Notes: generated from the letters alone by a model not told the origin. A stretch of 64,000 bases of DNA from Hyunsoonleella aquatilis (GCF_014270105.1 NZ_JACNMF010000001.1:861560-925559), one strand, 5' to 3'. Shown: positions 34,896 to 44,442, numbered from the stretch's first letter. Translations and numbers: made by a program.

Positions 34896-35234
34896 TTGAA
34901 TCTAAGCGATAAGAAAACACTTCGAATATTCGTTATCATTTCACTTATATATTCTGTTCTAAGAATTATAAGCTATTCTATTTCATTTATACAAACCTAC
35001 TTCAACACAGATAATGCTTTAATCCCGGATTATTTGATTTGGTATGTAGCTTTTCCTCGATTTTTCTTTATTCCATTATATGGTTTGATTTTGTGGTTTT
35101 GTATAAGTAGTTTGATTAAAAAGAAATATAACCAAAATTGGGTTTTGGCTATTTTTTTGGTCGTCTTAATCAATTATTTTTTTGAGGCCGATATCTACAT
35201 GTTTATAAATCAATTTAACCCATATAGAAACTAA
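34896..35234 (+). CDS. Small uncharacterised membrane protein
   Basis: 112 residues from a TTG start, with three hydrophobic segments (about 10-30, 50-72 and 82-100) and basic cytosolic loops (SLIKKKYNQN). I do not recognise a family. There is no operon partner; it begins 57 bases after ftsY, behind a palindrome. A real gene is likely from its hydrophobic pattern and uninterrupted frame, but this is not certain. Confidence 0.5.
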   Translation: MNLSDKKTLRIFVIISLIYSVLRIISYSISFIQTYFNTDNALIPDYLIWYVAFPRFFFIPLYGLILWFCISSLIKKKYNQNWVLAIFLVVLINYFFEADIYMFINQFNPYRN

Positions 35235-35365
35235 GTATGGTAATTATTACATCTAGAGTACTAGAACCATTCGCTTTTTTTGAATTAACAATTTCTTAAA
35301 ATAACCTTCATAACATCAGAAGATTCTTTGCGTTAATTATGAAAATTAACTAATAAAACCTTCTT

Positions 35366-36016
35366 GTGAAAACTTTCTCTTTTATTTTTTGCATTGCATT
35401 TGTGCTGTTTTCATGTACTGAAAACAAAACTTCGGGTAATATTGAAAACGCGGACGATGATAATTTTTATGCACTGACTGTGGGAAACTCTTGGGTCTAT
35501 AAAAATTACAAACTAAACAAGGATACAAATGCTTATGATTTAACGCCCGTGATAGATTCCGCTAGTATTGTCTCAACGGAAGACATTAACGGAAACACCT
35601 ATTTTAAGTTTAGGCGATTGACTACAGGGAATGAAACCAAAATCACCTTTTGTAATGAAAATGGCGAACGTTTTGAGTTTTTAAGGGATTCTTTAGGGTT
35701 TTTGGTCAATGAAGAAGGGAAAGTCAAATTTACGCATACAAGTTTTGATGAGCGTATATTTGGAGAGAATGACGATTTTAATATTTACGAAGCTTTACAA
35801 GAAGATACTGAAGAAGTAACTGTTGAATCGGGAATATTTTCTTGTGTATTCTCTAAGAGATATGCCGTACTTAATGCAAACAATGAGTTTCTGCCCGGAA
35901 AAGACTTCTTTTATTATGCCGATGGTTTTGGGTTGATTTATGATACATCTTCATTTGTGTCAAGCGACAAACCAACAATTATCAGAAGATTGGATTCTTA
36001 TAAAATTATTAATTAA
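35366..36016 (+). CDS. Uncharacterised lipoprotein
   Basis: 216 residues starting from GTG, with a lipoprotein signal peptide (lipobox LFSC, Cys17). The mature part is beta-rich (ALTVGNSWVYKNYKL, YFKFRRLTTGNETKITFCNENGERFEFL, FFYYADGFGLIYDT). The WVYKNY motif after a short linker is common in Bacteroidota lipoproteins of unknown role. Its end overlaps the convergent serine hydrolase gene by eight bases. Confidence 0.75.
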   Translation: MKTFSFIFCIAFVLFSCTENKTSGNIENADDDNFYALTVGNSWVYKNYKLNKDTNAYDLTPVIDSASIVSTEDINGNTYFKFRRLTTGNETKITFCNENGERFEFLRDSLGFLVNEEGKVKFTHTSFDERIFGENDDFNIYEALQEDTEEVTVESGIFSCVFSKRYAVLNANNEFLPGKDFFYYADGFGLIYDTSSFVSSDKPTIIRRLDSYKIIN

Positions 36017-37097
36017 TCAACTTATTAATCTCCCCCCAAAGCTCATTATCAAAACTACTAGGGCCTAAAAGGGATTCTCCGGCATCGTTGCCCATTCTTA
36101 TAATCACCAAGTTTTGACTCGGAACAACGTACATTTTTTGGTCGTCCTTCCCCAATCCGGCATATAAATCATTAGGAGCATTGGGGATTAATTTACCTTG
36201 GAATTCAAACGTTAATCCCGGTCCTCGGTAGCTGTCTTTTCCATTCAGCCAGTACAAATAGCCGTAAGCTATGTTGTGGTTTTGTGAAGAGTTGGTCATA
36301 GCGTCAAAGTAGGCTTCGTCGTTCAAAATGACTTGATCATCCCATACCCCTTTATTGAGGTTCAAAAGCCCAAACCGTGCCATACTTCTGGCCGTACTAA
36401 AATAGAGATTGTTGTACCCAAAAGGCACCCAGGCGCCTTGCATCCCAATTTTATCCCGCAACTTTTCGTTAAAATAGGTTTTAAATTCTGTATTGACTGC
36501 ACCCGCTACGATTTCATGCAGTATGGTGTAAGCCCCATTGTGGTAATACCAAAACGTTCCGGGTTCATTTTTGAAGTCAAAGCAATCTTTATCTGTACAA
36601 TTATTATTGGGCACGGTATAATCCAAACCTGTAGTCATCGTTAAATGATGCCTAATTTTAATGTCGGTTTCTTGCTCGGGAGTTAGGTTGGACCAGCCTT
36701 CACCCAAATATAAATTGGATGCATCATTAATATTCAAATGGCCTTCAATCTGAGCAATTCCTGTAGTAAAGGCGGCTAAATTTTTAGCGGCAGAATTCCA
36801 AACCAAATTGGTGCTGGCGTCTGCACCATTACCGTACCATTCCACTACTATTTTACCATCTTTCAATATCAAAAAAGCTTTGGTGCCTCTATCTTCCACA
36901 AAGTCAAGCAATGGCTGAAGTGCGGTAACATTCCAATTCAATTCAGAAACTGTTCTGGTTTCCCAAGTTTCTGAGTTTATTGGCGGAAAGTATAACCCTG
37001 TTTCTGGTGAAGGGTTTGGAATGTCAGTAGTGTCTTCTGAAGAACAACTAAAGCTCACTATTAACAATAAAATAAGGGCGAAGACTGTCTTTTTCAT
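36009..37097 (-). CDS. Serine hydrolase of the class C beta-lactamase fold, lipoprotein
   Basis: 362 residues. The start at 37097 gives a clean lipoprotein signal peptide (MKKTVFALILLLIVSFSC). The catalytic SxxK is SAAK in LVWNSAAKNLAAF and the second motif Y-x-N is in WYYHNGAY. The family includes esterases, D-aminopeptidases and penicillin-binding-like proteins; substrate unknown. The frame can start 15 bases earlier but the extra residues spoil the signal peptide. Confidence 0.85.
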   Translation of the reverse strand: MKKTVFALILLLIVSFSCSSEDTTDIPNPSPETGLYFPPINSETWETRTVSELNWNVTALQPLLDFVEDRGTKAFLILKDGKIVVEWYGNGADASTNLVWNSAAKNLAAFTTGIAQIEGHLNINDASNLYLGEGWSNLTPEQETDIKIRHHLTMTTGLDYTVPNNNCTDKDCFDFKNEPGTFWYYHNGAYTILHEIVAGAVNTEFKTYFNEKLRDKIGMQGAWVPFGYNNLYFSTARSMARFGLLNLNKGVWDDQVILNDEAYFDAMTNSSQNHNIAYGYLYWLNGKDSYRGPGLTFEFQGKLIPNAPNDLYAGLGKDDQKMYVVPSQNLVIIRMGNDAGESLLGPSSFDNELWGEINKLIN

Positions 37098-37267
37098 AAC
37101 GTAGAATTTCAATTTAGGACATTCAAATATATAAAAGGTTTAAGAGAAAAGGAGTTTTTAGGTTGAAAGTTTCAAGTTCAAAGTTATTCAAAATGAATAA
37201 AGTACCTTTTTAAAAACTGTTATTGAAAAATCCGTAAATCGTAAATCGAAAGTCGTAATTCATTAGT

Positions 37268-37275
37268 TATCTTTG
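37268..37275 (+). promoter_or_regulatory. -7 box for rimO
   Basis: TATCTTTG followed by CACCTCGTTTTAAG, almost identical to the initiation region of rpmB. The ATG lies 19 bases downstream of the box. Confidence 0.6.
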
Positions 37276-37294
37276 CACCTCGTTTTAAGTCGGT

Positions 37295-38599
37295 ATGCGC
37301 ACAAAATCACTAAAAAAGAATAGAATAAATGTTGTCACACTTGGTTGTAGCAAAAACGTGTATGATAGTGAGGTGCTGATGGGGCAACTTAAGGCCAGCG
37401 GTAAGGATGTGGTGCACGAACAGGAAGGCAATATTGTTGTCATCAATACTTGTGGATTCATCAATAATGCCAAGGAAGAGAGCGTCAATACCATTTTGGA
37501 GTTTATGCAAAAAAAGGAGGCTGGCGATGTGGATAAAGTGTTTGTAACAGGTTGTTTGAGTGAACGCTACAAACCCGATTTACAAAAGGAAATCCCCAAT
37601 GTGGATCAATATTTTGGGACAACTGAATTACCGGGTTTATTAAAAGCCTTGGGTGCAGATTACAAACATGAGTTGATTGGCGAACGATTGACTACCACCC
37701 CGAAAAATTACGCCTATTTAAAAATTGCTGAAGGTTGTGATAGGCCATGCTCGTTTTGTGCCATCCCATTAATGCGGGGCAAGCATAGAAGCACCCCGAT
37801 TGAAGAGATAGTAATTGAAGCTGAAAAATTGGCATCCAATGGGGTAAAAGAGCTAATTTTAATAGCCCAGGATTTAACTTATTATGGATTAGATTTATAC
37901 AAAAAACGTAATCTTGCTGAATTGCTTGAGGCTTTAGTAAAAGTTGATGGCATCGAATGGATTCGTCTGCATTATGCTTTTCCAACTGGTTTCCCGATGG
38001 ATGTTTTGGAAGTGATGAAGCGAGAGCCGAAAATCTGCAACTATATAGATATTCCATTGCAACATATTTCTGATTCCATTTTGAAAAGTATGCGTCGTGG
38101 CACAACCAAAGAGAAGACCACAAAATTGTTGCAAGAGTTTAGAGCTAAAGTTCCAGAAATGGCCATTAGAACCACACTGATTGTGGGTTACCCTGGCGAA
38201 ACAGAGGAAGATTTTCAAACTCTGAAGGAATGGGTTAGGGCGATGAGATTTGAGCGTTTGGGTTGCTTTACCTACTCGCATGAAGAAAATACGCATGCCT
38301 ATAATTTAGAGGATGATGTGCCCGAAGAGGTCAAGATCGATAGAGCCAACCAAATCATGGAAATCCAATCCCAAATTTCTTGGGAACTGAATCAAGAAAA
38401 GATAGGGCAGGCGTTTAAAGTAGTTATCGATAGAAAAGAGGGCAATTACTTTGTAGGACGTACGGAATACGATTCTCCTGATGTGGATAATGAAGTTTTG
38501 ATTGATGCCTCAAAAACCTATTTAAAAACTGGGGAATTCGCCAATGTCAAAATCATCGATGCAGAAGACTTTGACCTTTATGCTAAGGTTGTATCATAG
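37295..38599 (+). CDS. rimO: Ribosomal protein S12 methylthiotransferase
   Basis: 434 residues. The N-terminal domain has its three cluster cysteines (LGCSKN, NTCGFI, GCLSERY). The radical-SAM CxxxCxxC is CDRPCSFC, and a C-terminal TRAM domain follows. It adds a methylthio group to an aspartate of ribosomal protein S12 using two iron-sulfur clusters. A lone gene with a ribosomal-type promoter and its own terminator. Confidence 0.96.
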   Translation: MRTKSLKKNRINVVTLGCSKNVYDSEVLMGQLKASGKDVVHEQEGNIVVINTCGFINNAKEESVNTILEFMQKKEAGDVDKVFVTGCLSERYKPDLQKEIPNVDQYFGTTELPGLLKALGADYKHELIGERLTTTPKNYAYLKIAEGCDRPCSFCAIPLMRGKHRSTPIEEIVIEAEKLASNGVKELILIAQDLTYYGLDLYKKRNLAELLEALVKVDGIEWIRLHYAFPTGFPMDVLEVMKREPKICNYIDIPLQHISDSILKSMRRGTTKEKTTKLLQEFRAKVPEMAIRTTLIVGYPGETEEDFQTLKEWVRAMRFERLGCFTYSHEENTHAYNLEDDVPEEVKIDRANQIMEIQSQISWELNQEKIGQAFKVVIDRKEGNYFVGRTEYDSPDVDNEVLIDASKTYLKTGEFANVKIIDAEDFDLYAKVVS

Positions 38600-38603
38600 C
38601 ACA

Positions 38604-38641
38604 AAAAAACCGATTAAGTCAGATACCCAATCGGCTTTCCT
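38604..38641. terminator. Terminator after rimO
   Basis: CCGATT (38610-38615) pairs with AATCGG (38629-38634). An A-run precedes it; the T-run is poor on the plus side and better on the minus side, so it may serve both convergent genes. Confidence 0.55.
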
Positions 38642-38665
38642 GTCTTAAGGAATCCTCAATTTATA

Positions 38666-39946
38666 CTATGATTCTTCCTTTTTAGCACTCTTTTTATCAA
38701 GTTGCTTTTTAATCTTTTTTATAGCATTTTCAATAGATTTTTCAGGCTCAATAATATTATAGGCGCCCCAAAATTCTGGGTCTGAAAAGCCAGAGGTCTG
38801 CTCGGTCAAAATAGTTGACGGCCTTAACATTCTATCTCGGGATTTAGCAACTTTGGTTTCTGGAATTTCCCAATTGGTAATAGCCATTTCGCTATTTAAA
38901 GCATAAATGCTGTTGAATAATTTTCCTTTCCAGTTCACCTTAAAAGTCAACCCTATATTGCTGTAAGCGTAGTGCCACTTGCCGTTCTGCGTCCTGTATT
39001 GCACTTTATAAGTAGCTTCGGTAGGATATACATCTACTTTTCTAGGTTTCTTTCTAACGAACATTCTACTGGACAATTCCTTGTTTTTAACATTCAAACT
39101 ATATTTGGCGCTGGTTAAAGCCAGGGTATGGGAGTCAATATATAGTTTTCCGTAGTACATAGGTGTTTTTACATTAGGTTTTTGCTTAAAGTTTACGACA
39201 TACACTATATTTTTATTGATGTTGGTAGACGTCTCATAGTTGAAGTCATATAGGTCAATATCCTCTTCGGTAAAGATATATTCGGGATATTTTACCAAAT
39301 CGGTATACAAGTTGCTGAACGGACCTCCTTGCAATTTCAATGCTAAAGTGTCCAGCCTTGAATAATTTGTGTTTTTGCGTGATTTGATAAGTTCAATATG
39401 GTCATTTCTTAGACTGCTGTAAGGTTGCTTGTGGATTTTCACTACCGCTTCCGAAAGTGATGCATTTTTACGTCTTTTTTTTATGGTTTCTCTGTAAAAG
39501 GCGGTCATTAAAGCGTTTTTGTCATTGTAAGCCGAACTTTTATTTTCCAATGTTTTCAGGACTAAAGTTCTCGCGTCGAATGGAGGTGCCGCAATGCTTA
39601 CGGCAGTGAGCTCAGTCAAACTAGGTTTGAGTTCAATCTTTTCAGCAGTTCCCAAATCGATAATACTCAAAAGTTTTCTTTCGTATCCCAAATGGGTGAT
39701 AACCAATTTAGCATCGAGGTATTTATAAGGGATTTTTAAAAGGAACTCACCATCGGAGTTTGTTACAGTACTGATATTAGTGCCATCCACTACAATGTCT
39801 GTAAAGATCAGTTCATCACGAGTTTCTTCATCAATAATCTTCCCGCTTACTTCCTTTATGGCTTGCGTGTCTTGCGCCTGCGCAAAAACAAAGGAGCACA
39901 AAAAGGTAAGCACCAAGCCAAATTTTATAACGTTCTTGTTTTTCAT
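38666..39946 (-). CDS. Secreted carboxypeptidase-regulatory-like domain protein
   Basis: 426 residues with a signal peptide (ending AQAQDTQ). The N-terminal beta-sandwich (VSGKIIDEETRDELIFTDIVVDGTNISTVTNSDGEFLLKIP) is the CarboxypepD_reg-like domain typical of Bacteroidota envelope proteins. The C-terminal 250 residues form a beta-rich domain without recognised motif (FYRETIKKRRKNASLSEAVVKI, YGKLYIDSHTLALTSAKYSL) and a Lys-rich tail. Probably periplasmic or outer-membrane associated; function unknown. Confidence 0.8.
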   Translation of the reverse strand: MKNKNVIKFGLVLTFLCSFVFAQAQDTQAIKEVSGKIIDEETRDELIFTDIVVDGTNISTVTNSDGEFLLKIPYKYLDAKLVITHLGYERKLLSIIDLGTAEKIELKPSLTELTAVSIAAPPFDARTLVLKTLENKSSAYNDKNALMTAFYRETIKKRRKNASLSEAVVKIHKQPYSSLRNDHIELIKSRKNTNYSRLDTLALKLQGGPFSNLYTDLVKYPEYIFTEEDIDLYDFNYETSTNINKNIVYVVNFKQKPNVKTPMYYGKLYIDSHTLALTSAKYSLNVKNKELSSRMFVRKKPRKVDVYPTEATYKVQYRTQNGKWHYAYSNIGLTFKVNWKGKLFNSIYALNSEMAITNWEIPETKVAKSRDRMLRPSTILTEQTSGFSDPEFWGAYNIIEPEKSIENAIKKIKKQLDKKSAKKEES

Positions 39947-40023
39947 AGTAAAGGAGTTTATTTCTTGTTAATTTACAAAAAAAAGATGTAATAAACTGCC
40001 TTTCAATTAGTTTTAAGAAAAAT

Positions 40024-41835
40024 TTAATAGGTGGTTGTTTCTAGAATATTATCTGTCAATGTTTTCATAAAGGCAATAATTGCAAGTTGTTCATCTTCCG
40101 ATAAGCCCAAATTATCAAAAGGCAAAGTTTGGTGGGGAACATCAAAACCTAAACCTGCACCTCCACCCTTATTATAAAAATCTAAAACTTCTTCTAGGGT
40201 TTGGTATACCCCATTGTGCATATAAGGTGCAGTTAACTCAATGTTTCTAATTGTTGGCGTCTTAAAGGCACCCTTGCGTTGTACGGTTTTAAATAACTCA
40301 TACCTGCCCAAATCGTCGCTCAAACTTTTATTTTCAGAAGTTTCTGCAACCCCAATAATTTCAAGTTCGGTATCGGTAAAATTTGGAGGCACAGTGCCAT
40401 TGAATATAGGGGGAAAGTGGCAGGTAGCACAAGATGCTTTGCCCATAAAAAGGTTAAAACCCTTTATTTCTTCTGAAGATAAAGAGGATTCTATGGTATT
40501 GATATTATTGTCGAATTTAGAATCGAAGCTATTCAAGGTTCTAACGTACGATGCAATGGCATGCCGAATATTAAAGTCGTCTCTTTTGTCTTTATAAAGG
40601 GAATCTAAAATTAATCTATAATTCTTGTCCTTTTTTACCCTTTGTACGATAGCCTCCATAGTCATATCAAATTCTGCATGATTATTTACCACACCTACAA
40701 TTTGGCCCTCTAAACTTCCCATTCGGGCATCCATGAAATATAGTTGCTGAAAGCTGGAATAGTTTAAGGTGGGCGTATTTCGCTTTTGTGCTGTGTTGAA
40801 TGTGGTCCTGCCGTCAGTAAAGGCCTTGTCTTTTATATGACAAGTGGCACAGGCCATGTTCTTGTTTCGGGATAGATTTTTGTCGCTAAACAGTTGTTTT
40901 CCGAAGGCTACTTTTTGTTGAAGCTGTGTCGTGTCGCTTTTATAATCGGTGAAAAAGCTAGTGTTTATGGCATTTTTTGAAAACAGGGAAGTGATATCAT
41001 TGGATAAAGCAAGCTCAAATGGGAATGAAACATCCCAATCCTTTTGCGTTGAAACCAAAAGCTCTAATTGGGGGTTAGTATAGTTTTTTATAAAAGCGTA
41101 TCTGTCAAAATTTTCAAAATCTTCGTTTAAGCTTTCCTTTGCTTCTTGTATCGATCGTATTAGTTGCTGATATAGATTAATAGATTTGAATTTCGATTTA
41201 TTGAAATTGACAATATCCTCCAACGTTTGATAGGTGCGTTGACTTTCTGTTAATGATTGTGTCAGTACAGGCGAGTCAAACCCAGTAATACCGGTTGTGG
41301 CAATGCGTACAATTTGATTCCGAACAAGCCAAATGATATGATAATCCTTAAGGTTGATAAGAGTATTGTTTTTCACCAATTTTAGCCTGCTACTGGTTAT
41401 TTTTGCAGTTTCATTAATTTTTAAGGTATCTGGGTTATCCTCAAAAAGTAATTCCTCAATCACCTGAAAACCAAATGGATTTCTAATTTTTATGTCACTG
41501 GGGTCTTCTTCATGCACCTGTAAAATATTGGGGGCGTTCAGGGATTTGTAATTGTTTTGGTCCACATAGGCCAATATGGGTTCGGCAAGTTTAAAATGTT
41601 GGCGCGCCTTTTTGTAAAGCCTTATTTTTTGGAAAATGTCATGTTTTGTAACCAAAGTGTCCAAATATTTTGCACAGTTTTCAATTTCTGAATTGAATAG
41701 GGTTGCAATCAATTCATTAACTGAAGGGGGCGATAGTGCTTTTTTCTTTTGGTTACATCCAGTGCCTATCAAAAGCAAAAGACATATACTTAAAATATAT
41801 GTCTTAGCTTTTATAACAAATATGTGTTGGTTCAT
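40024..41835 (-). CDS. Di-heme cytochrome c peroxidase lipoprotein
   Basis: 603 residues, with a lipoprotein-like signal peptide (lipobox GTGC). The first 290 residues are a helical domain of imelysin-like or unknown type. The C-terminal half is a CcpA/MauG-type di-heme peroxidase with two CATCH heme sites (MACATCHIKDKAFTDG, ASCATCHFPPIFNG) and TPTIRNIELTAPYMHNGVYQTLEEVLDFYNKGGG. It reduces peroxide, or oxidises a partner, in the periplasm. It starts four bases after the PhoX-like gene ends, so the two are one operon. Confidence 0.9.
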   Translation of the reverse strand: MNQHIFVIKAKTYILSICLLLLIGTGCNQKKKALSPPSVNELIATLFNSEIENCAKYLDTLVTKHDIFQKIRLYKKARQHFKLAEPILAYVDQNNYKSLNAPNILQVHEEDPSDIKIRNPFGFQVIEELLFEDNPDTLKINETAKITSSRLKLVKNNTLINLKDYHIIWLVRNQIVRIATTGITGFDSPVLTQSLTESQRTYQTLEDIVNFNKSKFKSINLYQQLIRSIQEAKESLNEDFENFDRYAFIKNYTNPQLELLVSTQKDWDVSFPFELALSNDITSLFSKNAINTSFFTDYKSDTTQLQQKVAFGKQLFSDKNLSRNKNMACATCHIKDKAFTDGRTTFNTAQKRNTPTLNYSSFQQLYFMDARMGSLEGQIVGVVNNHAEFDMTMEAIVQRVKKDKNYRLILDSLYKDKRDDFNIRHAIASYVRTLNSFDSKFDNNINTIESSLSSEEIKGFNLFMGKASCATCHFPPIFNGTVPPNFTDTELEIIGVAETSENKSLSDDLGRYELFKTVQRKGAFKTPTIRNIELTAPYMHNGVYQTLEEVLDFYNKGGGAGLGFDVPHQTLPFDNLGLSEDEQLAIIAFMKTLTDNILETTTY

Positions 41836-41839
41836 ATCA

Positions 41840-43384
41840 TTATCGGTCTAACCCCTTAACTATATATAGTACAGAGCCTTCTTTTCTTGAGTTGTAAGCT
41901 GGGTTTGCTGTAACATCGGTAAAAGCCGAGCCGTCTTCAGGCTCCCAACCATGATTTTGAGTGATGAGAACAAATGTTTTTTCGCCATTGGCAACAACAT
42001 CGGTTACATCAATCATACCAGTAATTTCCCAAGTTCTGGAAGTTGTGCCATAGCCCTTAGTTGCGGCCTCATCTTGGTCGCATTCCAAAACTGTTTTAAC
42101 CGTCCCAGTATTAAGGTCATATTGATATAATTTGGCATAGCCTTGAATATCAGCATTTAACGAAGCGTATCCGTTAGGGTCTTCTTGAATGTAGGCATAG
42201 TTTTCGGTTACCAAAATATTATCAGGAGAGTGGAAACCGTCCGCTTTACCGCCTTCTTTATCTGCATCTAAAACACAGGTTATTTTTGCGGCGCCCGTAG
42301 GGTCTGTATCGTTTAAAACTACTTTGTAAATCCTTCCAAGTAACGAACCTTTGCCTACCAAATCAGTTTTGTTACGGCCGGTAACCGCAAAGTAAATTTC
42401 CCTCTGATTTGCAGAAGAACCTCTTCTCCAGTCGATATCCTCCAATCTGGAGAATCCCATAACGCCTTTGGCCTTAGCTTCGGCATCCAATAAATCTATT
42501 TGTGTTTCTTCTAATTCTACGAATTCAGCATCATATTCTGTGCCTTCAACCATATCCATCTCAAAGTTGATGCCAGCAGAAGTTACTTTTAAACCATACA
42601 GTTTCCCATTGTCAAGCCTCCCTCTACTACCAACGTACATGCCCAACTGTCCTGAAGGAACACTATTGTCGGAATGGTCATCACCAATAAAGGCTACAGT
42701 TTTGTCCGGATAAGCATCTTTACCTATAACAACTGCATTTTCGGTTGACCATTGACCAAATTTCGGGAGCATAATGGCACTATCAGCATTATTGGCAGAC
42801 CTGTATGGATTTGTTGCAAAAACTCCTTTTGATGAGCCACCCCATTCGCCACCGGATAAGTAAACGGGGCCAAAACCGTGCTCTTCTGGGGTGACCAAAG
42901 ACCCCGAACATTGCGCCGTGAACGCCGTGGCAAATGCATTAAGGATGTATTCACCATGTAAAGGTTTTAAGTCTTCATTCAATCTAATTCGGGCAATGGA
43001 GTAATCTGCTTCAATATTATTGATTAAGGTGAAAGTGCCGTCATCTTCTTTCAATAAACCGGCACCATCTGCCATGGAGCCATATACGAAATCTGGTGAA
43101 CCTTCTATAACATCTTCAGAGGACAAAATAGGAGTTACGGTAATTGACGAGAATGCAGGATCTACCTTTAGTAGATTAGGTGTTTTTGAAGATTCTAATG
43201 GTACCAATTCTGCTATTGTAAGGTCTTCCCCGTCTTCTCCGTCCTCACCATCTTTTCCATCTTCTCCATCCTGGCCGGCAACGCCGTCAATGCCGTCTTT
43301 TCCATCTTCTGCACAACTAATCACCGTTATGGGTATCATTGTCAATACGAAAACTAATAATAAAAAATTGAGTAATTTTTTCAT
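41840..43384 (-). CDS. PhoX-like secreted lipoprotein with collagen-like repeats
   Basis: 514 residues. A lipobox (VISC) is followed at once by about nine Gly-x-y triplets (DGKDGIDGVAGQDGEDGKDG), a collagen-like spacer. The rest resembles the PhoX/DUF839 beta-propeller (GFSRLEDIDWRRG, EIYFAVTGRN, GRIYKVVLNDTDPTG, GFHSPDNILVTENYAYIQEDPNG). PhoX enzymes are calcium-iron alkaline phosphatases; here the match is partial, so phosphatase activity is only possible. First gene of an operon with the cytochrome peroxidase. Confidence 0.75.
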   Translation of the reverse strand: MKKLLNFLLLVFVLTMIPITVISCAEDGKDGIDGVAGQDGEDGKDGEDGEDGEDLTIAELVPLESSKTPNLLKVDPAFSSITVTPILSSEDVIEGSPDFVYGSMADGAGLLKEDDGTFTLINNIEADYSIARIRLNEDLKPLHGEYILNAFATAFTAQCSGSLVTPEEHGFGPVYLSGGEWGGSSKGVFATNPYRSANNADSAIMLPKFGQWSTENAVVIGKDAYPDKTVAFIGDDHSDNSVPSGQLGMYVGSRGRLDNGKLYGLKVTSAGINFEMDMVEGTEYDAEFVELEETQIDLLDAEAKAKGVMGFSRLEDIDWRRGSSANQREIYFAVTGRNKTDLVGKGSLLGRIYKVVLNDTDPTGAAKITCVLDADKEGGKADGFHSPDNILVTENYAYIQEDPNGYASLNADIQGYAKLYQYDLNTGTVKTVLECDQDEAATKGYGTTSRTWEITGMIDVTDVVANGEKTFVLITQNHGWEPEDGSAFTDVTANPAYNSRKEGSVLYIVKGLDR

Positions 43385-43777
43385 GATTTTTTTGATTGTT
43401 TTTTTAGGTATTATTTCCTCTCAAAATTATGGTTACAATCAAAAAACGGTGTTAAGGGATTACTGTACTTTTATTAATTTAGGGTTACATCAAGGTTAGC
43501 AACTTTACCAAAATATTACCACCGTTACTTCAATGTTAAATAGTGTTACGCCAGTATTAATTATTGAGTTTCTAATAGTAATACTTTCAATTTTCAGGGA
43601 GTATTTTCAATGGACAAAGGGTGGACATCAACGGATTTATTTTTTTTATTAGGGCCATATCGATACATTAGTGTAACCTAACTTGATATCTATGCCATCC
43701 AACCACGCTATAAAACCTAGTGCAGTTATCGAATTGTGCCTAAAGCTTTCACCCGAGTTGTTATCCTCTTGATTGTT
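43385..43777. other. Divergent intergenic region
   Basis: Separates the PhoX-like operon from the surface-protein cluster and should hold promoters for both. The only clear signal is the TGGACA pair at 43611-43627, listed separately; no full -33/-7 pair, hairpin or gene was recognised. Confidence 0.5.
43611..43627 (+). promoter_or_regulatory. TGGACA-N5-TGGACA direct repeat, site 1
   Basis: TGGACA at 43611 and 43622, period 11 bases (one helical turn), about 150 bases before the beta-barrel gene. An identical arrangement stands before the next gene at 44426. Probably a binding site for a dimeric regulator; which one is unknown. Confidence 0.45.
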
Positions 43778-44422
43778 ATGAAGAAACATTTACTATTCGC
43801 TTTTGTTTTTCTATTTAGTGTTGCTCTTTATGGACAGCAGTTGTACATGGAGTATGGTTCTACCATCTCGTCGTTCGATTATAAAAACTCACAAGGACAG
43901 CGATTGAACAATCTTTTGTCTCGCTCAAAATCCTATTTCGGTATGGGGTACAGGCATACCCTTAATGGTGCAAAGACTTTGTTTTTGAACGCGGGCCTTT
44001 CCTATAATAATTATGGTGCAATAGGAAGCGAAAGTAGGGTGGATAATTATTTTGAATGGGATGTCAGTTATTTAGGAGCAAATGCAGGTTTGGATTTGAA
44101 ATTGTTCCAATTGCGGGATCTTATTTTTTATGCGAATGGGTCGGCTGCACTTGAATTTATGGTAAGGGGCAATCAGACTATAAATAATGATGTGTTCAAT
44201 TTGGTGGGTGAAGATGAATTCAATAACAATATTTTGTTTTTAAGGGTGGGAGTGCTAATGCAATATCCCATTTCGAGCTCAACAGCAATTTACGTTGGCT
44301 ATAAGTACGGGAGTTCGGTGCTTATAAATAGTGGCGAAAGTGAAGAAAAATTGAAGTTGAATGCGCATCAATTTGGCATAGGCTTTATCATCAATTTACC
44401 CAATTGCTACTGTGATTTTTAG
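43778..44422 (+). CDS. Small outer-membrane beta-barrel protein
   Basis: 214 residues; the ATG at 43778 gives a clean signal peptide (MKKHLLFAFVFLFSVALYG-QQ). The mature part alternates hydrophobic and polar residues in short strands (LFLNAGLSYNNYG, DLIFYANGSAALEFM, TAIYVGYKYGSSVL) and fits an 8-10-strand barrel. First gene of the surface-protein cluster; may serve as receptor or membrane anchor for the following secreted proteins. No specific family recognised. Confidence 0.78.
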   Translation: MKKHLLFAFVFLFSVALYGQQLYMEYGSTISSFDYKNSQGQRLNNLLSRSKSYFGMGYRHTLNGAKTLFLNAGLSYNNYGAIGSESRVDNYFEWDVSYLGANAGLDLKLFQLRDLIFYANGSAALEFMVRGNQTINNDVFNLVGEDEFNNNILFLRVGVLMQYPISSSTAIYVGYKYGSSVLINSGESEEKLKLNAHQFGIGFIINLPNCYCDF

Positions 44423-44425
44423 AGG

Positions 44426-44442
44426 TGGACAAATTATGGACA
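44426..44442 (+). promoter_or_regulatory. TGGACA-N5-TGGACA direct repeat, site 2
   Basis: TGGACA at 44426 and 44437, period 11 bases, 64 bases before the T9SS protein gene. Same arrangement as at 43611. Confidence 0.45.
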
